Of a stretch of DNA of 64,000 nucleotides, positions 42,896-50,958 are shown piece after piece. The notes under the pieces were generated by a model. The model ran no database searches. It saw nothing but the letters and a program-made list of their open reading frames with translations, and had not been told where the DNA came from. The DNA is from Acidobacteriaceae bacterium (GTDB lineage: Bacteria; Acidobacteriota; Terriglobia; Terriglobales; Acidobacteriaceae), in the NCBI GenBank assembly GCA_003138515.1, contig PLGG01000015.1:238218-302217 (forward strand). The letters are read 5' to 3'. Each line of letters opens with the position of its first letter. The stretch's first letter is position 1. A program made the translations under genes and the position numbers.

Positions 42896-44302
42896 ATGTC
42901 CCGTGCAGCCGCCATGTCCGACACAGCAGCCCCATCCTATACAGTCGCAATCGACCAACTGAATTCTCTCTCGCCGGAGCTCTACGCGCGCCCGGGGCAG
43001 CCGCGGCGTCGCTTCTCGCTGGACGAGGTCCGCATACTGCTCAACGCGCTCGGCAACCCGCAAACGCAGTTTCCCGCCGTGCTCATCGCAGGCACCAACG
43101 GCAAAGGCTCGACAGCCGCGACACTCGCTTCAATCCTTTCGGAAGCGGGTCAGCGAACCGGCCTCTACACCTCGCCGCACCTCGAGCGGCCCAATGAACG
43201 CATCCGCATTGGCCACCAGGAGATCGCCGACCGAGACTTCGCCCGCCTCTACTTCCGTGTCCACGATGCGGGCCAGCAGTTGCTTCTCGCCGAGCGTCTC
43301 CCGCAACTGCCCAGCTACTTTGAAATCCTCACCGCCCTCGCCTTCCTCCACTTCGCCGAGAACAAAGTGGACGTAACCGTTCTCGAAGTCGGCATGGGCG
43401 GCCGCCTCGACGCCACCAACATCGTTAACCCACTCGTCTCGATCGTCACCGACATCTCGCTCGACCACATGGAGTGGCTCGGTCCCACCATCTCTGCCAT
43501 CGCACGCGAAAAGGCCGGAATCCTTCGCCACAGTGGAACCATGATCACCCTGCCGCAGCATCCTGAGGCCAACCAGGTCCTCGGCCAAATCGCAACTGAC
43601 CTGGGCGTGCGTGGCGTCAGCGCAGTTCCCTATCTGCCGGCCGCAGCGACAAGCGGCCCTTACACAGTCGAGGTATTGGGCACAACGATCAATGTAGACT
43701 CGCTGCTCGCTGGAGCTCATCAGCAGCGCAACATCGCCCTCGCCATCGCCGCCGCGGTCGAGCTTGCGGCCCACCACGGTTTTTCAATCCCGCCCGCTGC
43801 AATCGAAAATGGGATTCGCCGCACGCGCTGGCCCGGACGACTAGAAAGAATTTCCAAACTCGACCGCATTACAAAGAATCGCGTCGAGTGGATCCTCGAC
43901 GTTGCCCACAACCCGGCCGGCGCATGGGCACTGCGCGCAGGCATCCGCGGAATCCTTGAGGCCCACAGCCCGCGGGTGCTCGTCTTCGGTTGCCTGCGCG
44001 ACAAGCCTCTGGATGAAATGGCGCAGATTCTCTTTCCTCTTTTCGACGAGGTGATCGTTGCGCCCATCCACACCGCGCGCGCCGCAGCCCTCGACGATCT
44101 GCTGGCCGCAGCCGCTGCAACAGGAACGCCGGCGGTCGCGGCAGATTCCGTTGCCGACGCTCTGCGCCTCGCGCAAGATCGCATTACGCAAAACTGCGTT
44201 ACGCATAACCGCGTAACCGGCGTGGCCGTCGTCTCTGGATCGGTTTATCTCGTCGGCGAGGCGCGCGCCAAACTGCTATCCGGGAAAAGCGAATCGTCAT
44301 GA
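42896..44302 (+). CDS. folC: Folylpolyglutamate synthase / dihydrofolate synthase
   Basis: Adds glutamate to dihydropteroate and folates with ATP. In 468 residues: FPAVLIAGTNGKGSTAATLAS with the Mur-ligase P-loop (near 68), YTSPHLERPNERIRI, VLEVGMGGRLDATN, SIVTDISLDHMEWLG, and DVAHNPAGA in the C-terminal domain. Near 44180-44220 an in-frame triplet of similar segments (ITQNCVTHNRVTG) looks like an inserted repeat in the C-terminal domain. The stop overlaps the ATG of plsC by four bases, so the two are coupled. Confidence 0.94.
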   Translation: MSRAAAMSDTAAPSYTVAIDQLNSLSPELYARPGQPRRRFSLDEVRILLNALGNPQTQFPAVLIAGTNGKGSTAATLASILSEAGQRTGLYTSPHLERPNERIRIGHQEIADRDFARLYFRVHDAGQQLLLAERLPQLPSYFEILTALAFLHFAENKVDVTVLEVGMGGRLDATNIVNPLVSIVTDISLDHMEWLGPTISAIAREKAGILRHSGTMITLPQHPEANQVLGQIATDLGVRGVSAVPYLPAAATSGPYTVEVLGTTINVDSLLAGAHQQRNIALAIAAAVELAAHHGFSIPPAAIENGIRRTRWPGRLERISKLDRITKNRVEWILDVAHNPAGAWALRAGIRGILEAHSPRVLVFGCLRDKPLDEMAQILFPLFDEVIVAPIHTARAAALDDLLAAAAATGTPAVAADSVADALRLAQDRITQNCVTHNRVTGVAVVSGSVYLVGEARAKLLSGKSESS

Positions 44303-45078
44303 GCCCGCGCCCCAACCCGCTGCCTCGCTTCTACGTCTGGCTCACCTACGGATTGATGGGGCCGCTCATGCTCGTGCTCACCGCGGTTTGTGCATCCACC
44401 GCGTGTCTCGTCTCCGTCGTCGACAAGAAGGGCCGACTCCAGCATCGCATCGCGCATTTCTGGGGGCGCAACTTTGTCCGCCTTTCCCTCTCGCCGCTCA
44501 AAATCGAAGGCGCGGAAAACTTCCACAAGTTCCCCGTCGCGGTCTACGCCTCCAATCACACCTCCTACTTGGACACGCCCGTCATCTTCGGTTCCCTGCC
44601 ATTCCAGTTCCGCATCCTGGCAAAAAAAGATCTCTGGCAGTGGCCGATGATCGGCTGGTATCTCGGCCGCTCAGGCCAAATGCCCGTCGACCTCGAAAAT
44701 CCTCACGCCACGCTCTCAAGCCTCGGCGGCGCCGTGAAAGCATTGCGCGCGGGCATGCCACTCTTCGTTTTTCCTGAAGGCGGCCGCACGTCGACCGGCG
44801 CATTGCGCCCCTTCCTCGCAGGCGCAGCCTACCTCGCCATCCGTGCCCAGGTGCCTCTCGTTCCCATCGCGCTCAGTGGCGTCTTCGATGTGCTGCCCAT
44901 TCACGCCAAACACTTCTATCCCTCTAAACTCACCGTCCATGTCGGCGAACCGATTGAGACCAAGGGAATGACCGTGCGCCAGAACGGCGAGTTGACCGAG
45001 CAACTTCGCGCGTCGATCGAACAAATGCTCAGCCAGCCCACGCAGGCTGAAGCGGAATCGCCCACGCCCGTCGCCTAG
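44299..45078 (+). CDS. plsC: 1-acyl-sn-glycerol-3-phosphate acyltransferase
   Basis: Makes phosphatidic acid in the inner membrane. The 259-residue chain has an N-terminal membrane segment (about 10-32), the H-x4-D motif in NHTSYLDTP and the substrate motif FPEGGRTSTG. Overlap of four bases with folC. Among LPLAT-family proteins PlsC is the best fit by length and motifs, though other acyltransferases share them. Confidence 0.88.
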   Translation: MSPRPNPLPRFYVWLTYGLMGPLMLVLTAVCASTACLVSVVDKKGRLQHRIAHFWGRNFVRLSLSPLKIEGAENFHKFPVAVYASNHTSYLDTPVIFGSLPFQFRILAKKDLWQWPMIGWYLGRSGQMPVDLENPHATLSSLGGAVKALRAGMPLFVFPEGGRTSTGALRPFLAGAAYLAIRAQVPLVPIALSGVFDVLPIHAKHFYPSKLTVHVGEPIETKGMTVRQNGELTEQLRASIEQMLSQPTQAEAESPTPVA

Positions 45079-45134
45079 GCCAACAAAGCCACATATCAAA
45101 GATGAAGTGTCATCCCGAGCGGAGCAGCTTGGGG

Positions 45135-45161
45135 CCCCGTGATCGCGAAGCGATCACGGGG
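45135..45161. repeat. Perfect 12-pair hairpin, extragenic palindrome
   Basis: CCCCGTGATCGC/GCGATCACGGGG with loop GAA. It belongs to a 365-base gene-free stretch (45079-45443) rich in stem-loops and has no T run. The loop and stem style GCGAAGC matches the in-frame repeats inside mutM. Confidence 0.6.
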
Positions 45162-45310
45162 GTAAGCGGAGCCGAGGGACCCGCTTCTCGGGACGCTTCG
45201 ATCACGACGAACTCGGTTCGCAACCAAAATCATTGCGCGGTCATCTTGAGGGAGCCGAAAAATCTGGGGTTGCTTCTCGTGACCATTACCTTCCCCCAAG
45301 AAATGGGTGC

Positions 45311-45339
45311 CCCCGGTCCCTCGCATTCGGGGACCGGGG
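45311..45339. repeat. Ten-pair hairpin after a GGGTGCCCC block
   Basis: CCCCGGTCCC/GGGACCGGGG with a nine-base loop, preceded by ATGGGTGCC at 45304. The same ATGGGTGCCCC word recurs at 45375. Confidence 0.55.
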
Positions 45340-45382
45340 ACAGCACGAAGCCCGATCCGCCCCTCAGCACGAACATGGGTGC

Positions 45383-45417
45383 CCCATCCTAAACGCGCAT
45401 ATGGCGTTTAGGGTGGG
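45383..45417. repeat. Imperfect 14-pair hairpin before the C26 peptidase gene
   Basis: CCCATCCTAAACGC pairs with GCGTTTAGGGTGGG (one mismatch), loop GCATATG. Together with the two hairpins upstream it fills most of the plsC to C26 gap. Confidence 0.55.
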
Positions 45418-45443
45418 AGACGCGCCGCCTTTACACTGATTCC

Positions 45444-46283
45444 ATGGCCCCGCGCATCGCCATCCCCGAGCCCACAAGCGACGAACCCGATTACAACCCG
45501 CGCGCTTTGCCGCAATACATCGCCGCGCTCGAAGCTGCGGGGGCTGAGCCGGTCGTGGTGCCATTGAACGAAACTCGTGAGCGCATCGCCAAATTGCTCG
45601 CGTCCGCGCAGGGCGTTCTCCTGCCGGGCAGCGGCCACGACGTCGATCCCGCGCGCTATGGCGAACCGCGCGCTCCGGAGTGCGCGTCCGACGATCCCGT
45701 TCGCGCTGCGGTCGATGAATTGCTCCTTCAGGACTCATTCAACCTTCGCAAGCCGATTCTCGCCATCTGCCACGGCACGCAGACGCTGAACGTGTGGCGC
45801 GGCGGTTCGCTCATTCAGGATTTGAAAACTCCCGTCAATCACCGTCCCGGCCGCGAAGTCGTCGAAGCCCATCCCGTCCAGCTTGTACGAGGATCGCGAC
45901 TGACCGAAATTCTGGCGCACGCCGGCGAGTCGAACGCGCAGGTGAATTCAAGCCATCATCAAGCAATTCGGACCGCTGGCAACAATCTGCGCGTCGCAGC
46001 GGTCTCGCCTGTCGATGGAGTGATCGAAGCAGTTGAGCTCGATGCGCCCGATCACTTTGTCGTCGGCGTGCAGTGGCATCCCGAGCGGACCTGTGAGCAA
46101 AGCGAATTTTCGCGCGCGATCTTCTCTGCGTTCATTAGGGCAGCAGAGGAGTGGCAGAACAAAGAAAAATCCGCGGTCGTGCAGGCCGCCGGCGCGCGGC
46201 AAACGCCGCAGGGGAACGCTCCCGAAAGTGGAGCCGCCGAAAGCAATTCCCTGCAAAGCGGAACCGGAAAAACGGAAAACTGA
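45444..46283 (+). CDS. Gamma-glutamyl-gamma-aminobutyrate hydrolase-like peptidase C26
   Basis: A 279-residue class I glutamine-amidotransferase-like hydrolase. The nucleophile is Cys109 in AICHGTQTLNV, with His212 and Glu214 in VQWHPE completing the triad; LLPGSGHDVDPARY is typical of PuuD-like proteins. It may cleave gamma-glutamyl compounds. The last about 50 residues are a charged, low-complexity tail. rsmG starts three bases after its stop, so they are probably co-transcribed. Confidence 0.85.
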   Translation: MAPRIAIPEPTSDEPDYNPRALPQYIAALEAAGAEPVVVPLNETRERIAKLLASAQGVLLPGSGHDVDPARYGEPRAPECASDDPVRAAVDELLLQDSFNLRKPILAICHGTQTLNVWRGGSLIQDLKTPVNHRPGREVVEAHPVQLVRGSRLTEILAHAGESNAQVNSSHHQAIRTAGNNLRVAAVSPVDGVIEAVELDAPDHFVVGVQWHPERTCEQSEFSRAIFSAFIRAAEEWQNKEKSAVVQAAGARQTPQGNAPESGAAESNSLQSGTGKTEN

Positions 46284-46286
46284 CAG

Positions 46287-46940
46287 ATGACAGCGGAAGG
46301 CGAAAGCTCCCGGCTCCCAGATTCGAGGCTCAATGACCTCCTGCGAAACACAGGCCTGGAGCCACTGGACGACGCGACGGTCAGCCAATTCGAAGCCTAT
46401 CTTTCGCTCTTTGTTCGCTGGAACCAGCGAATCAACCTCAGTTCCGTTCGCGACGAGGAAGGCATTCTATCGCGTCATATCATTGAATCAATTGCAGTTG
46501 CTCGTTCTCTTCCCGACCAGGTGGCAACGCTCCTCGATTTCGGGTCAGGTGGCGGCCTGCCCGGGTTCCCCATCGCCCTCTGCCGCCCGCAAATCGCCGT
46601 GACGCTGGCCGAGTCAAGCAGCAAGAAAGCCGCATTCCTTCAGGAGACCGTGCGAGTCCTGGGAATTCCGGCCAAGGTCCATGCCGATCGCGCCGAGGCG
46701 CTTGAAGCTGTCTTCGATTGCGTGATCATGAGGGCTGTCGAAAAAATGCCCAAGGCGATTGCGGCTGCGGTAAACCTGGTCGCACCGAGAGGCTGGCTCG
46801 CACTGATGACGACGGATTCTCACCTCGCCGAGCTTCAGTCGGCCGCCGGCGAACAATTCCTCTGGGAGCAGCCCGTCCGTCTACCCGGCAGCGACTCCAG
46901 AATTCTCGCCTTGGGGCGGAAAGTCAATTCGCAAGCTTGA
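46287..46940 (+). CDS. rsmG: 16S rRNA guanine-527 N7-methyltransferase
   Basis: Methylates G527 in the 530 loop of 16S rRNA with SAM. The 217-residue chain has the Rossmann motif LLDFGSGGGLPGFPIAL (near 77), LFVRWNQRINLSSVRDEEG near 45 and VIMRAVEKM. Commonly found with parA-parB near the origin, as here (parA starts 1.4 kb downstream). Its 3' end overlaps that of the converging DUF3788 gene by 17 bases. Confidence 0.94.
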   Translation: MTAEGESSRLPDSRLNDLLRNTGLEPLDDATVSQFEAYLSLFVRWNQRINLSSVRDEEGILSRHIIESIAVARSLPDQVATLLDFGSGGGLPGFPIALCRPQIAVTLAESSSKKAAFLQETVRVLGIPAKVHADRAEALEAVFDCVIMRAVEKMPKAIAAAVNLVAPRGWLALMTTDSHLAELQSAAGEQFLWEQPVRLPGSDSRILALGRKVNSQA

Positions 46941-47346
46941 TTTCGACGAGCCTCTTGATCGGTGCCAGATCCTTGGTCGTGTGCACCAAGAGTCGGATGC
47001 CGGTGCCTTCGGCGTAGCGCTTTGCCTCGGCAATCTCCTTGAGAACCGCCTTCGGCAGGTCGCTGGCGCGCGCCGCGGTTACAGCTTTATCGCCAAGAAC
47101 AAAGCTAACGCGGAAACAGTCCTCGCACGGGCCGAGGTAAAGAATGGTGCGCTTCTTGATCGATGGTCGGAGAGCCCAGCCGTATTTCGTCGGAGAAACT
47201 GACTTCCATTCCCCGCAGGCGATTCCTTGCCCGGCGAGCCAGGCGATGAGCTCCTTCCAAGCTGTTGAGGCTGGCCCCAGCTTGGCGGCAACTTCTCTGC
47301 CTGTGGGAGGGCTGATTTTGCCAATAAATGCGTTTGGGAGATCCAT
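46924..47346 (-). CDS. DUF3788-family protein
   Basis: A 140-residue protein starting MDLPNAFIGK at 47346. WKSVSPTKYGWALRPSIKKRTI, YLGPCEDCFRVSFVLGDKA in shortened form and RLLVHTTKDLAPIKRLVEIKLAN fit DUF3788 (YdhG/YjbR-like small cytoplasmic proteins of unknown role). It is oriented against rsmG, so it interrupts the usual rsmG-parA series. Residues 24 bases upstream of the start allow a longer reading. Confidence 0.78.
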   Translation of the reverse strand: MDLPNAFIGKISPPTGREVAAKLGPASTAWKELIAWLAGQGIACGEWKSVSPTKYGWALRPSIKKRTILYLGPCEDCFRVSFVLGDKAVTAARASDLPKAVLKEIAEAKRYAEGTGIRLLVHTTKDLAPIKRLVEIKLAN

Positions 47347-47412
47347 TCTTGCCTTCTTTCTGGATTCCAATCAGAGTTTACTCCAGGTTTTCGTAAGTCA
47401 GTGATCCCGCCT

Positions 47413-47680
47413 GGGTCAAGCCCCCAGCCCCCACTCTCCCGCCGCAACCCTCTGAAAACGCTCCGCAAAAAGACTTGCGAAGTTTGCCGATCATCTGTAG
47501 CCTCACGCGCATACTCGTTCCATGATCGAGTCCAGGCCACGCCCGTTCCCCTGCTCCCTTGGTCCCTCGTTCCCTTCGTCGCTTGTTCCCTCAGTCCCTT
47601 GTTCCGTCAGTCAGGTAGTCCCTGCTTTTACCCCACCCCCCCATGCCATTCTGTGAAACTGTGAGACTGTGAAACTGTGA
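47413..47680. repeat. Dispersed repeat, copy 1
   Basis: In order: GTCAAGCCCCCAGCC (47413), AAGTTTGCCGATCAT (47479), a series of TCCCTTGTTCCC-type words, TTTTACCCCACCCCCCCAT (47625) and tandem CTGTGAAA words to 47680. The same blocks in the same order recur at 63568-64000. No coding capacity. Confidence 0.75.
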
Positions 47681-47714
47681 AGGCTTTGGAATCATGACCC
47701 TGCAGCCACTCGCT

Positions 47715-47745
47715 CCACAGTTTCACAGAAACTGTGAAACTGTGG
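47715..47745. repeat. Perfect 14-pair hairpin in the segment before parA
   Basis: CCACAGTTTCACAG/CTGTGAAACTGTGG with loop AAA. The TTTCACAG word is the reverse of the CTGTGAAA tandem words just upstream, so it looks like an inverted extension of the dispersed repeat. Confidence 0.6.
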
Positions 47746-47834
47746 AACGAAGAAGAAAGGACCGCGAATCCGAGTCCAAATAGCTCAACATAAAACGGAT
47801 AGCCGCAAATTGATCGCCAAAAACCGAATTCCGA

Positions 47835-47894
47835 AAATCGCTGAAAAATCCCCAGAAATCGCTGAAAATGAGTCGTTGCCAAAATCGCTGAAAA
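47835..47894. repeat. Three identical iteron-like 13-mers
   Basis: AAATCGCTGAAAA occurs exactly at 47835-47847, 47856-47868 and 47882-47894 (spacings 21 and 26), in the most A+T-rich part of the segment. Spacing close to two helix turns suggests a protein-binding array. Confidence 0.65.
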
Positions 47895-47965
47895 TTGCTC
47901 GCTTTGAGCCAAAAATCAGTCCGCCTTGCTGCTAATTCGCCAAGTCGCTGCTTACTCCGTCGGTA

Positions 47966-47981
47966 TTTTCCACGTGGAACA
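47966..47981. promoter_or_regulatory. parS: parS-like site 1 (ParB-binding)
   Basis: TTTTCCACGTGGAACA matches the chromosomal parS consensus TGTTNCACGTGNAACA at all but one of 14 defined positions. It lies 346 bases before parA. Confidence 0.85.
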
Positions 47982-48021
47982 ACGAAGAGCCTGGAATCAT
48001 CCCCAGCCCCGAAACAGCAAT

Positions 48022-48037
48022 GGTTCCACGTGGAACA
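48022..48037. promoter_or_regulatory. parS: parS-like site 2 (ParB-binding)
   Basis: GGTTCCACGTGGAACA, one mismatch to the parS consensus, 56 bases from site 1. Two sites beside parA-parB are strong support for an active segregation centre. Confidence 0.85.
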
Positions 48038-48137
48038 TCGCTCCTCCGAACAGGCCCAATTCGGGCCCATTTCGGACATCGCCCCAAAATGGAACACGCC
48101 CCGCTCCACGCCCCAAACCAACCCCGCCTGTAGGTAG

Positions 48138-48278
48138 TTTTCCACCGCGAGCCCTTTTTTCTGTTCCTCCGCCCCTCACCGAGCACCTTCCCTCAAACCT
48201 CTTCCACCCCAACGAGTTGCTCCCCAACCCCGCAAACGCCTTTCAGCCGCTTTCCACAACTTCGCCCCGTTTCCCACA
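48138..48278. promoter_or_regulatory. Loose cluster of DnaA-box-like words
   Basis: TTTTCCACC (48138-48146), CTTTCCACA (48250-48258) and TTTCCCACA (48270-48278) each differ from TTATCCACA at two positions. Alone they are weak; next to parS sites and iterons they are worth noting. Confidence 0.3.
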
Positions 48279-48326
48279 ACGCAAGCGCAAACGCGCGAAC
48301 CCCGTGTCGTTTTACTCTGGAATGCC

Positions 48327-49172
48327 ATGGGCAAGATCGTCGGTCTCGTCAACCAAAAGGGAGGAGTGGGCAAAACCACAACGGCCATCAATCTGGCTGC
48401 GTGCCTCGCGCTCGAAGGCCTCAAAGTCCTCCTCGTTGACTGCGATCCTCAGGCCAACGCCTCCTCCGGCCTCGGCCTTCAACGCGACGACAGCCGCCAC
48501 TCCGTCTACGACGTCCTCATGGGCGACAGCCTCGCGGAACAAGTCATTCTGCCCACCGAAGTCGATGGCCTTTGGCTCTTGCCCGGCTCGAAGAACCTCA
48601 CCGGAGCAAACATTGAGCTGGCTTCCGCGGATGATCGGGCTCTCCGCCTTCGCGCCAGCCTCGAACCCATCAAGGAAAGTTACGATCTGATCTTTCTCGA
48701 TTGCCCGCCGGCCCTCGATCTGCTCACCCTCAACGTCCTTTCTGCCGCTCAGGCGCTGATCGTACCCATGCAGGCCGAATACTTCGCGCTCGAGGGCATC
48801 TCGGAGCTGATCTCGACCCTTGAACGCGTGCGTTCCGCCTACAATCCAGACCTTGCCATCGAGGGCGTCCTGTTGACCATGTACGACGACCGCACGAACC
48901 TCGCCCAGCAAGTTACTCAGACTCTTCGCGAGCACTTCCGCGAGATCGTTTACCGGACTGTCATTCCCCGCAACGTCCGCCTGGCGGAGGCGCCCAGTCA
49001 CGGCAAGCCTGTCGCTTTGTACGACTCGCGTTCCCGCGGCGCCGAAGCCTACTTTGAAATGGCATGGGAGTTCCTCGCTCGCAACCAGATCGAAAGTCCC
49101 CGCGCGGCGGAACGGCAGGCAATGGCGGGCGACCGTCCGAAAGCCAAGGGCACATTCTGGCCCTACACGTGA
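48327..49172 (+). CDS. parA: Chromosome partitioning ATPase ParA (Soj)
   Basis: A deviant Walker-A ATPase that moves ParB-parS complexes along the nucleoid. The 281-residue chain starts [19 protein letters not shown] with the signature lysine in KGGVGKTT, followed by [12 protein letters not shown] and [16 protein letters not shown]. No N-terminal DNA-binding domain, so it is the chromosomal (Soj) type. parB follows after 99 bases. parS-like sites lie upstream. Confidence 0.96.
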   Translation: MGKIVGLVNQKGGVGKTTTAINLAACLALEGLKVLLVDCDPQANASSGLGLQRDDSRHSVYDVLMGDSLAEQVILPTEVDGLWLLPGSKNLTGANIELASADDRALRLRASLEPIKESYDLIFLDCPPALDLLTLNVLSAAQALIVPMQAEYFALEGISELISTLERVRSAYNPDLAIEGVLLTMYDDRTNLAQQVTQTLREHFREIVYRTVIPRNVRLAEAPSHGKPVALYDSRSRGAEAYFEMAWEFLARNQIESPRAAERQAMAGDRPKAKGTFWPYT

Positions 49173-49271
49173 CATTTGGCAATTCATCCGGCGGTTGCCG
49201 TTACCACGACGCATTCAAGACCGGAACTCAATCATCTCGTTGTATTTACGACCCCTTGAGGATTCTGCATT

Positions 49272-50165
49272 ATGACCACAGCCTCCATCGACCCCAAACG
49301 CCGCGCACTCGGCAAGGGGCTCGACTCTCTTCTGCCGCGGGCACAGGCCTCGCCAGCTCCTGAAACCGAGGGAGGAAAGCCGCGCGAGATTCCGCTCGAC
49401 CTGATCGACCACAACCCCTTCCAGACGCGCTCGCAAGTCAACCAGGATCAACTCGCCGAGCTGGCTGCCTCCATTGCCGCCAATGGGGTCGTGCAGCCGG
49501 TGCTTGTCCGCCCACTCGCAGGCGGCCGCTTTCAGTTGATTGCCGGCGAACGCCGTTGGCGCGCGTCGCAGATAGCCGGCAAAACCACCGTGCCAGCCAT
49601 CCTCCGCCAAGTCTCCGACGAGCAAGCGATGGAAATCACCATCGTCGAGAACCTTCAGCGCGCGGACCTCAACCCGATGGAGCAGGCGCGGGCCTTCGAG
49701 CGGCTCTCGCGCGAGTTCCACATGACCCAGGAACAGATGGCGCAGCGCACCGGCAAGGACCGTGCCACCGTTGCCAACTTCCTTCGCTTGCTCAAGCTCC
49801 CATCGTCCGTCCAGACGCGTGTCGAGTCCGGCGAGCTCACCTACGGCCATGCCCGCGCGCTCCTCGCGTTCGACCACGCCGAGGAGATGGAAGCCGCAGC
49901 CCAGCGGGTCGTCGATCGTTCGCTTTCTGTTCGCCAAACGGAGAGCTACGTCCAGAAGCTCATCGACCCAAGCCGCAAGGCGAAGAAGGGAACCAAACCC
50001 GCGGCTCAAGTTGACCCCAATGTTCGCGACGCTCAGGAGCAGCTTCAGCGCACCCTCGGCCTAAAGGTCACAATTGAGGACCGCAACGGCCGCGGCAAGG
50101 TCATCATTGAATACGCCCGCCTTGAGGACTTCGACGCATTAATGGAGCGATTTGCAATCGAATGA
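49272..50165 (+). CDS. parB: Chromosome partitioning protein ParB (Spo0J)
   Basis: A CTP-dependent clamp that loads at parS. In 297 residues: an N-terminal ParA-contact segment (RRALGKGLDSLLPR), the CTP-binding region with GERRWRASQIAG and ENLQRADLNPMEQA (boxes I and II, about 85-140), the HTH that reads parS (about 140-200, TQEQMAQRTGKDRATVANFLRLL shortened) and a C-terminal dimer domain. It forms an operon with parA. Confidence 0.96.
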   Translation: MTTASIDPKRRALGKGLDSLLPRAQASPAPETEGGKPREIPLDLIDHNPFQTRSQVNQDQLAELAASIAANGVVQPVLVRPLAGGRFQLIAGERRWRASQIAGKTTVPAILRQVSDEQAMEITIVENLQRADLNPMEQARAFERLSREFHMTQEQMAQRTGKDRATVANFLRLLKLPSSVQTRVESGELTYGHARALLAFDHAEEMEAAAQRVVDRSLSVRQTESYVQKLIDPSRKAKKGTKPAAQVDPNVRDAQEQLQRTLGLKVTIEDRNGRGKVIIEYARLEDFDALMERFAIE

Positions 50166-50233
50166 GCCAGATCGAGGCTTGGAATCGAAGCGTTGATCCG
50201 TATGTCGGTCCAAGAATCTGATAATCTGAGACT

Positions 50234-50521
50234 GTGGATCCGGTTTCGATAAGCGTGACTGAAGCTTCAAGGAACTTTGCCGACTGCGTGAACCGCGCGC
50301 GCTACCAGGGCACAAGCTTCATCCTGCTCCGGGGCGGCACGCCGGTGGCGCGCATTGAGCCGGCAGAAGCGCAGGTGAAAAGAGGGCGCGAATTGGCCGC
50401 GGCATTCGCGAAGGCCGTGGAAGGCGTCCACGTCGGCGCGGAAGAAGCCACTTCCTGGCTTCACGATTTGGAACAGGCACGCGGATCGCTCCAACCGCAG
50501 GTGAGGCCGTGGCGTTTCTGA
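50234..50521 (+). CDS. Antitoxin of the Phd/YefM family
   Basis: A 95-residue protein starting with GTG at 50234. The N-terminal half (SISVTEASRNFADCVNRARY) is the Phd/YefM DNA-binding fold; LLRGGTPVARIEP is its typical second block. The C-terminal half would wrap the toxin. It overlaps the start of the PIN toxin gene by 13 bases. Expected to repress its own promoter together with the toxin. Confidence 0.85.
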   Translation: MDPVSISVTEASRNFADCVNRARYQGTSFILLRGGTPVARIEPAEAQVKRGRELAAAFAKAVEGVHVGAEEATSWLHDLEQARGSLQPQVRPWRF

Positions 50522-50907
50522 TCGATGCCGATGTGATCATTCAGGCGGAACGAAAGGCGTTCGACCTCGATGCATGGCTTCGTTCGCATCCCGACGAGGA
50601 GATCAAGCTCGCGGCCATTACTGTGGCTGAATTATGGCGCAGCGTGGAGCGTGCCAGCGGCATTCATCGCGCGCTGCGGCAGAAGTTTCTGCAAAGCGTG
50701 TTGACTGTGTTTGAAATTGCTCCGTACAGCGAGAAGGCAGCCGTGGAACATGCGCGCCTGTGGGCCGACGTTGAGGCTGCAAGCCAGAGAATGAGCCCCC
50801 ACGACCTGATGCTCGCGGCAACCGCCAAGGAATCCGGCGCCGCGATCGTCACCTTCAGCACGAAGCGTTTCGCAGCCGTCCCCGGATTGACGGTGCTCAA
50901 ACCCTAG
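50509..50907 (+). CDS. PIN-domain toxin (VapC-like)
   Basis: A 132-residue PIN RNase. Acidic residues in FLIDADVIIQAER (Asp5, Asp7), VAELWRSVER (Glu) and SPHDLMLAATA (Asp) form the metal site of VapC toxins, which cut tRNA or rRNA. It starts with GTG at 50509 within the antitoxin gene. The pair lies just after parB, near the presumed origin. Confidence 0.88.
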   Translation: MAFLIDADVIIQAERKAFDLDAWLRSHPDEEIKLAAITVAELWRSVERASGIHRALRQKFLQSVLTVFEIAPYSEKAAVEHARLWADVEAASQRMSPHDLMLAATAKESGAAIVTFSTKRFAAVPGLTVLKP

Positions 50908-50958
50908 CCTGCGTGCGGCTACAACAACTGCAGAACCGCTGTAAGAGGCGAGGTCCTC

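Noticed and set aside
42641..43063. A 140-codon minus-strand frame over the start of folC
   Set aside because: Overlaps the folC start and has no recognisable family or ribosome site.
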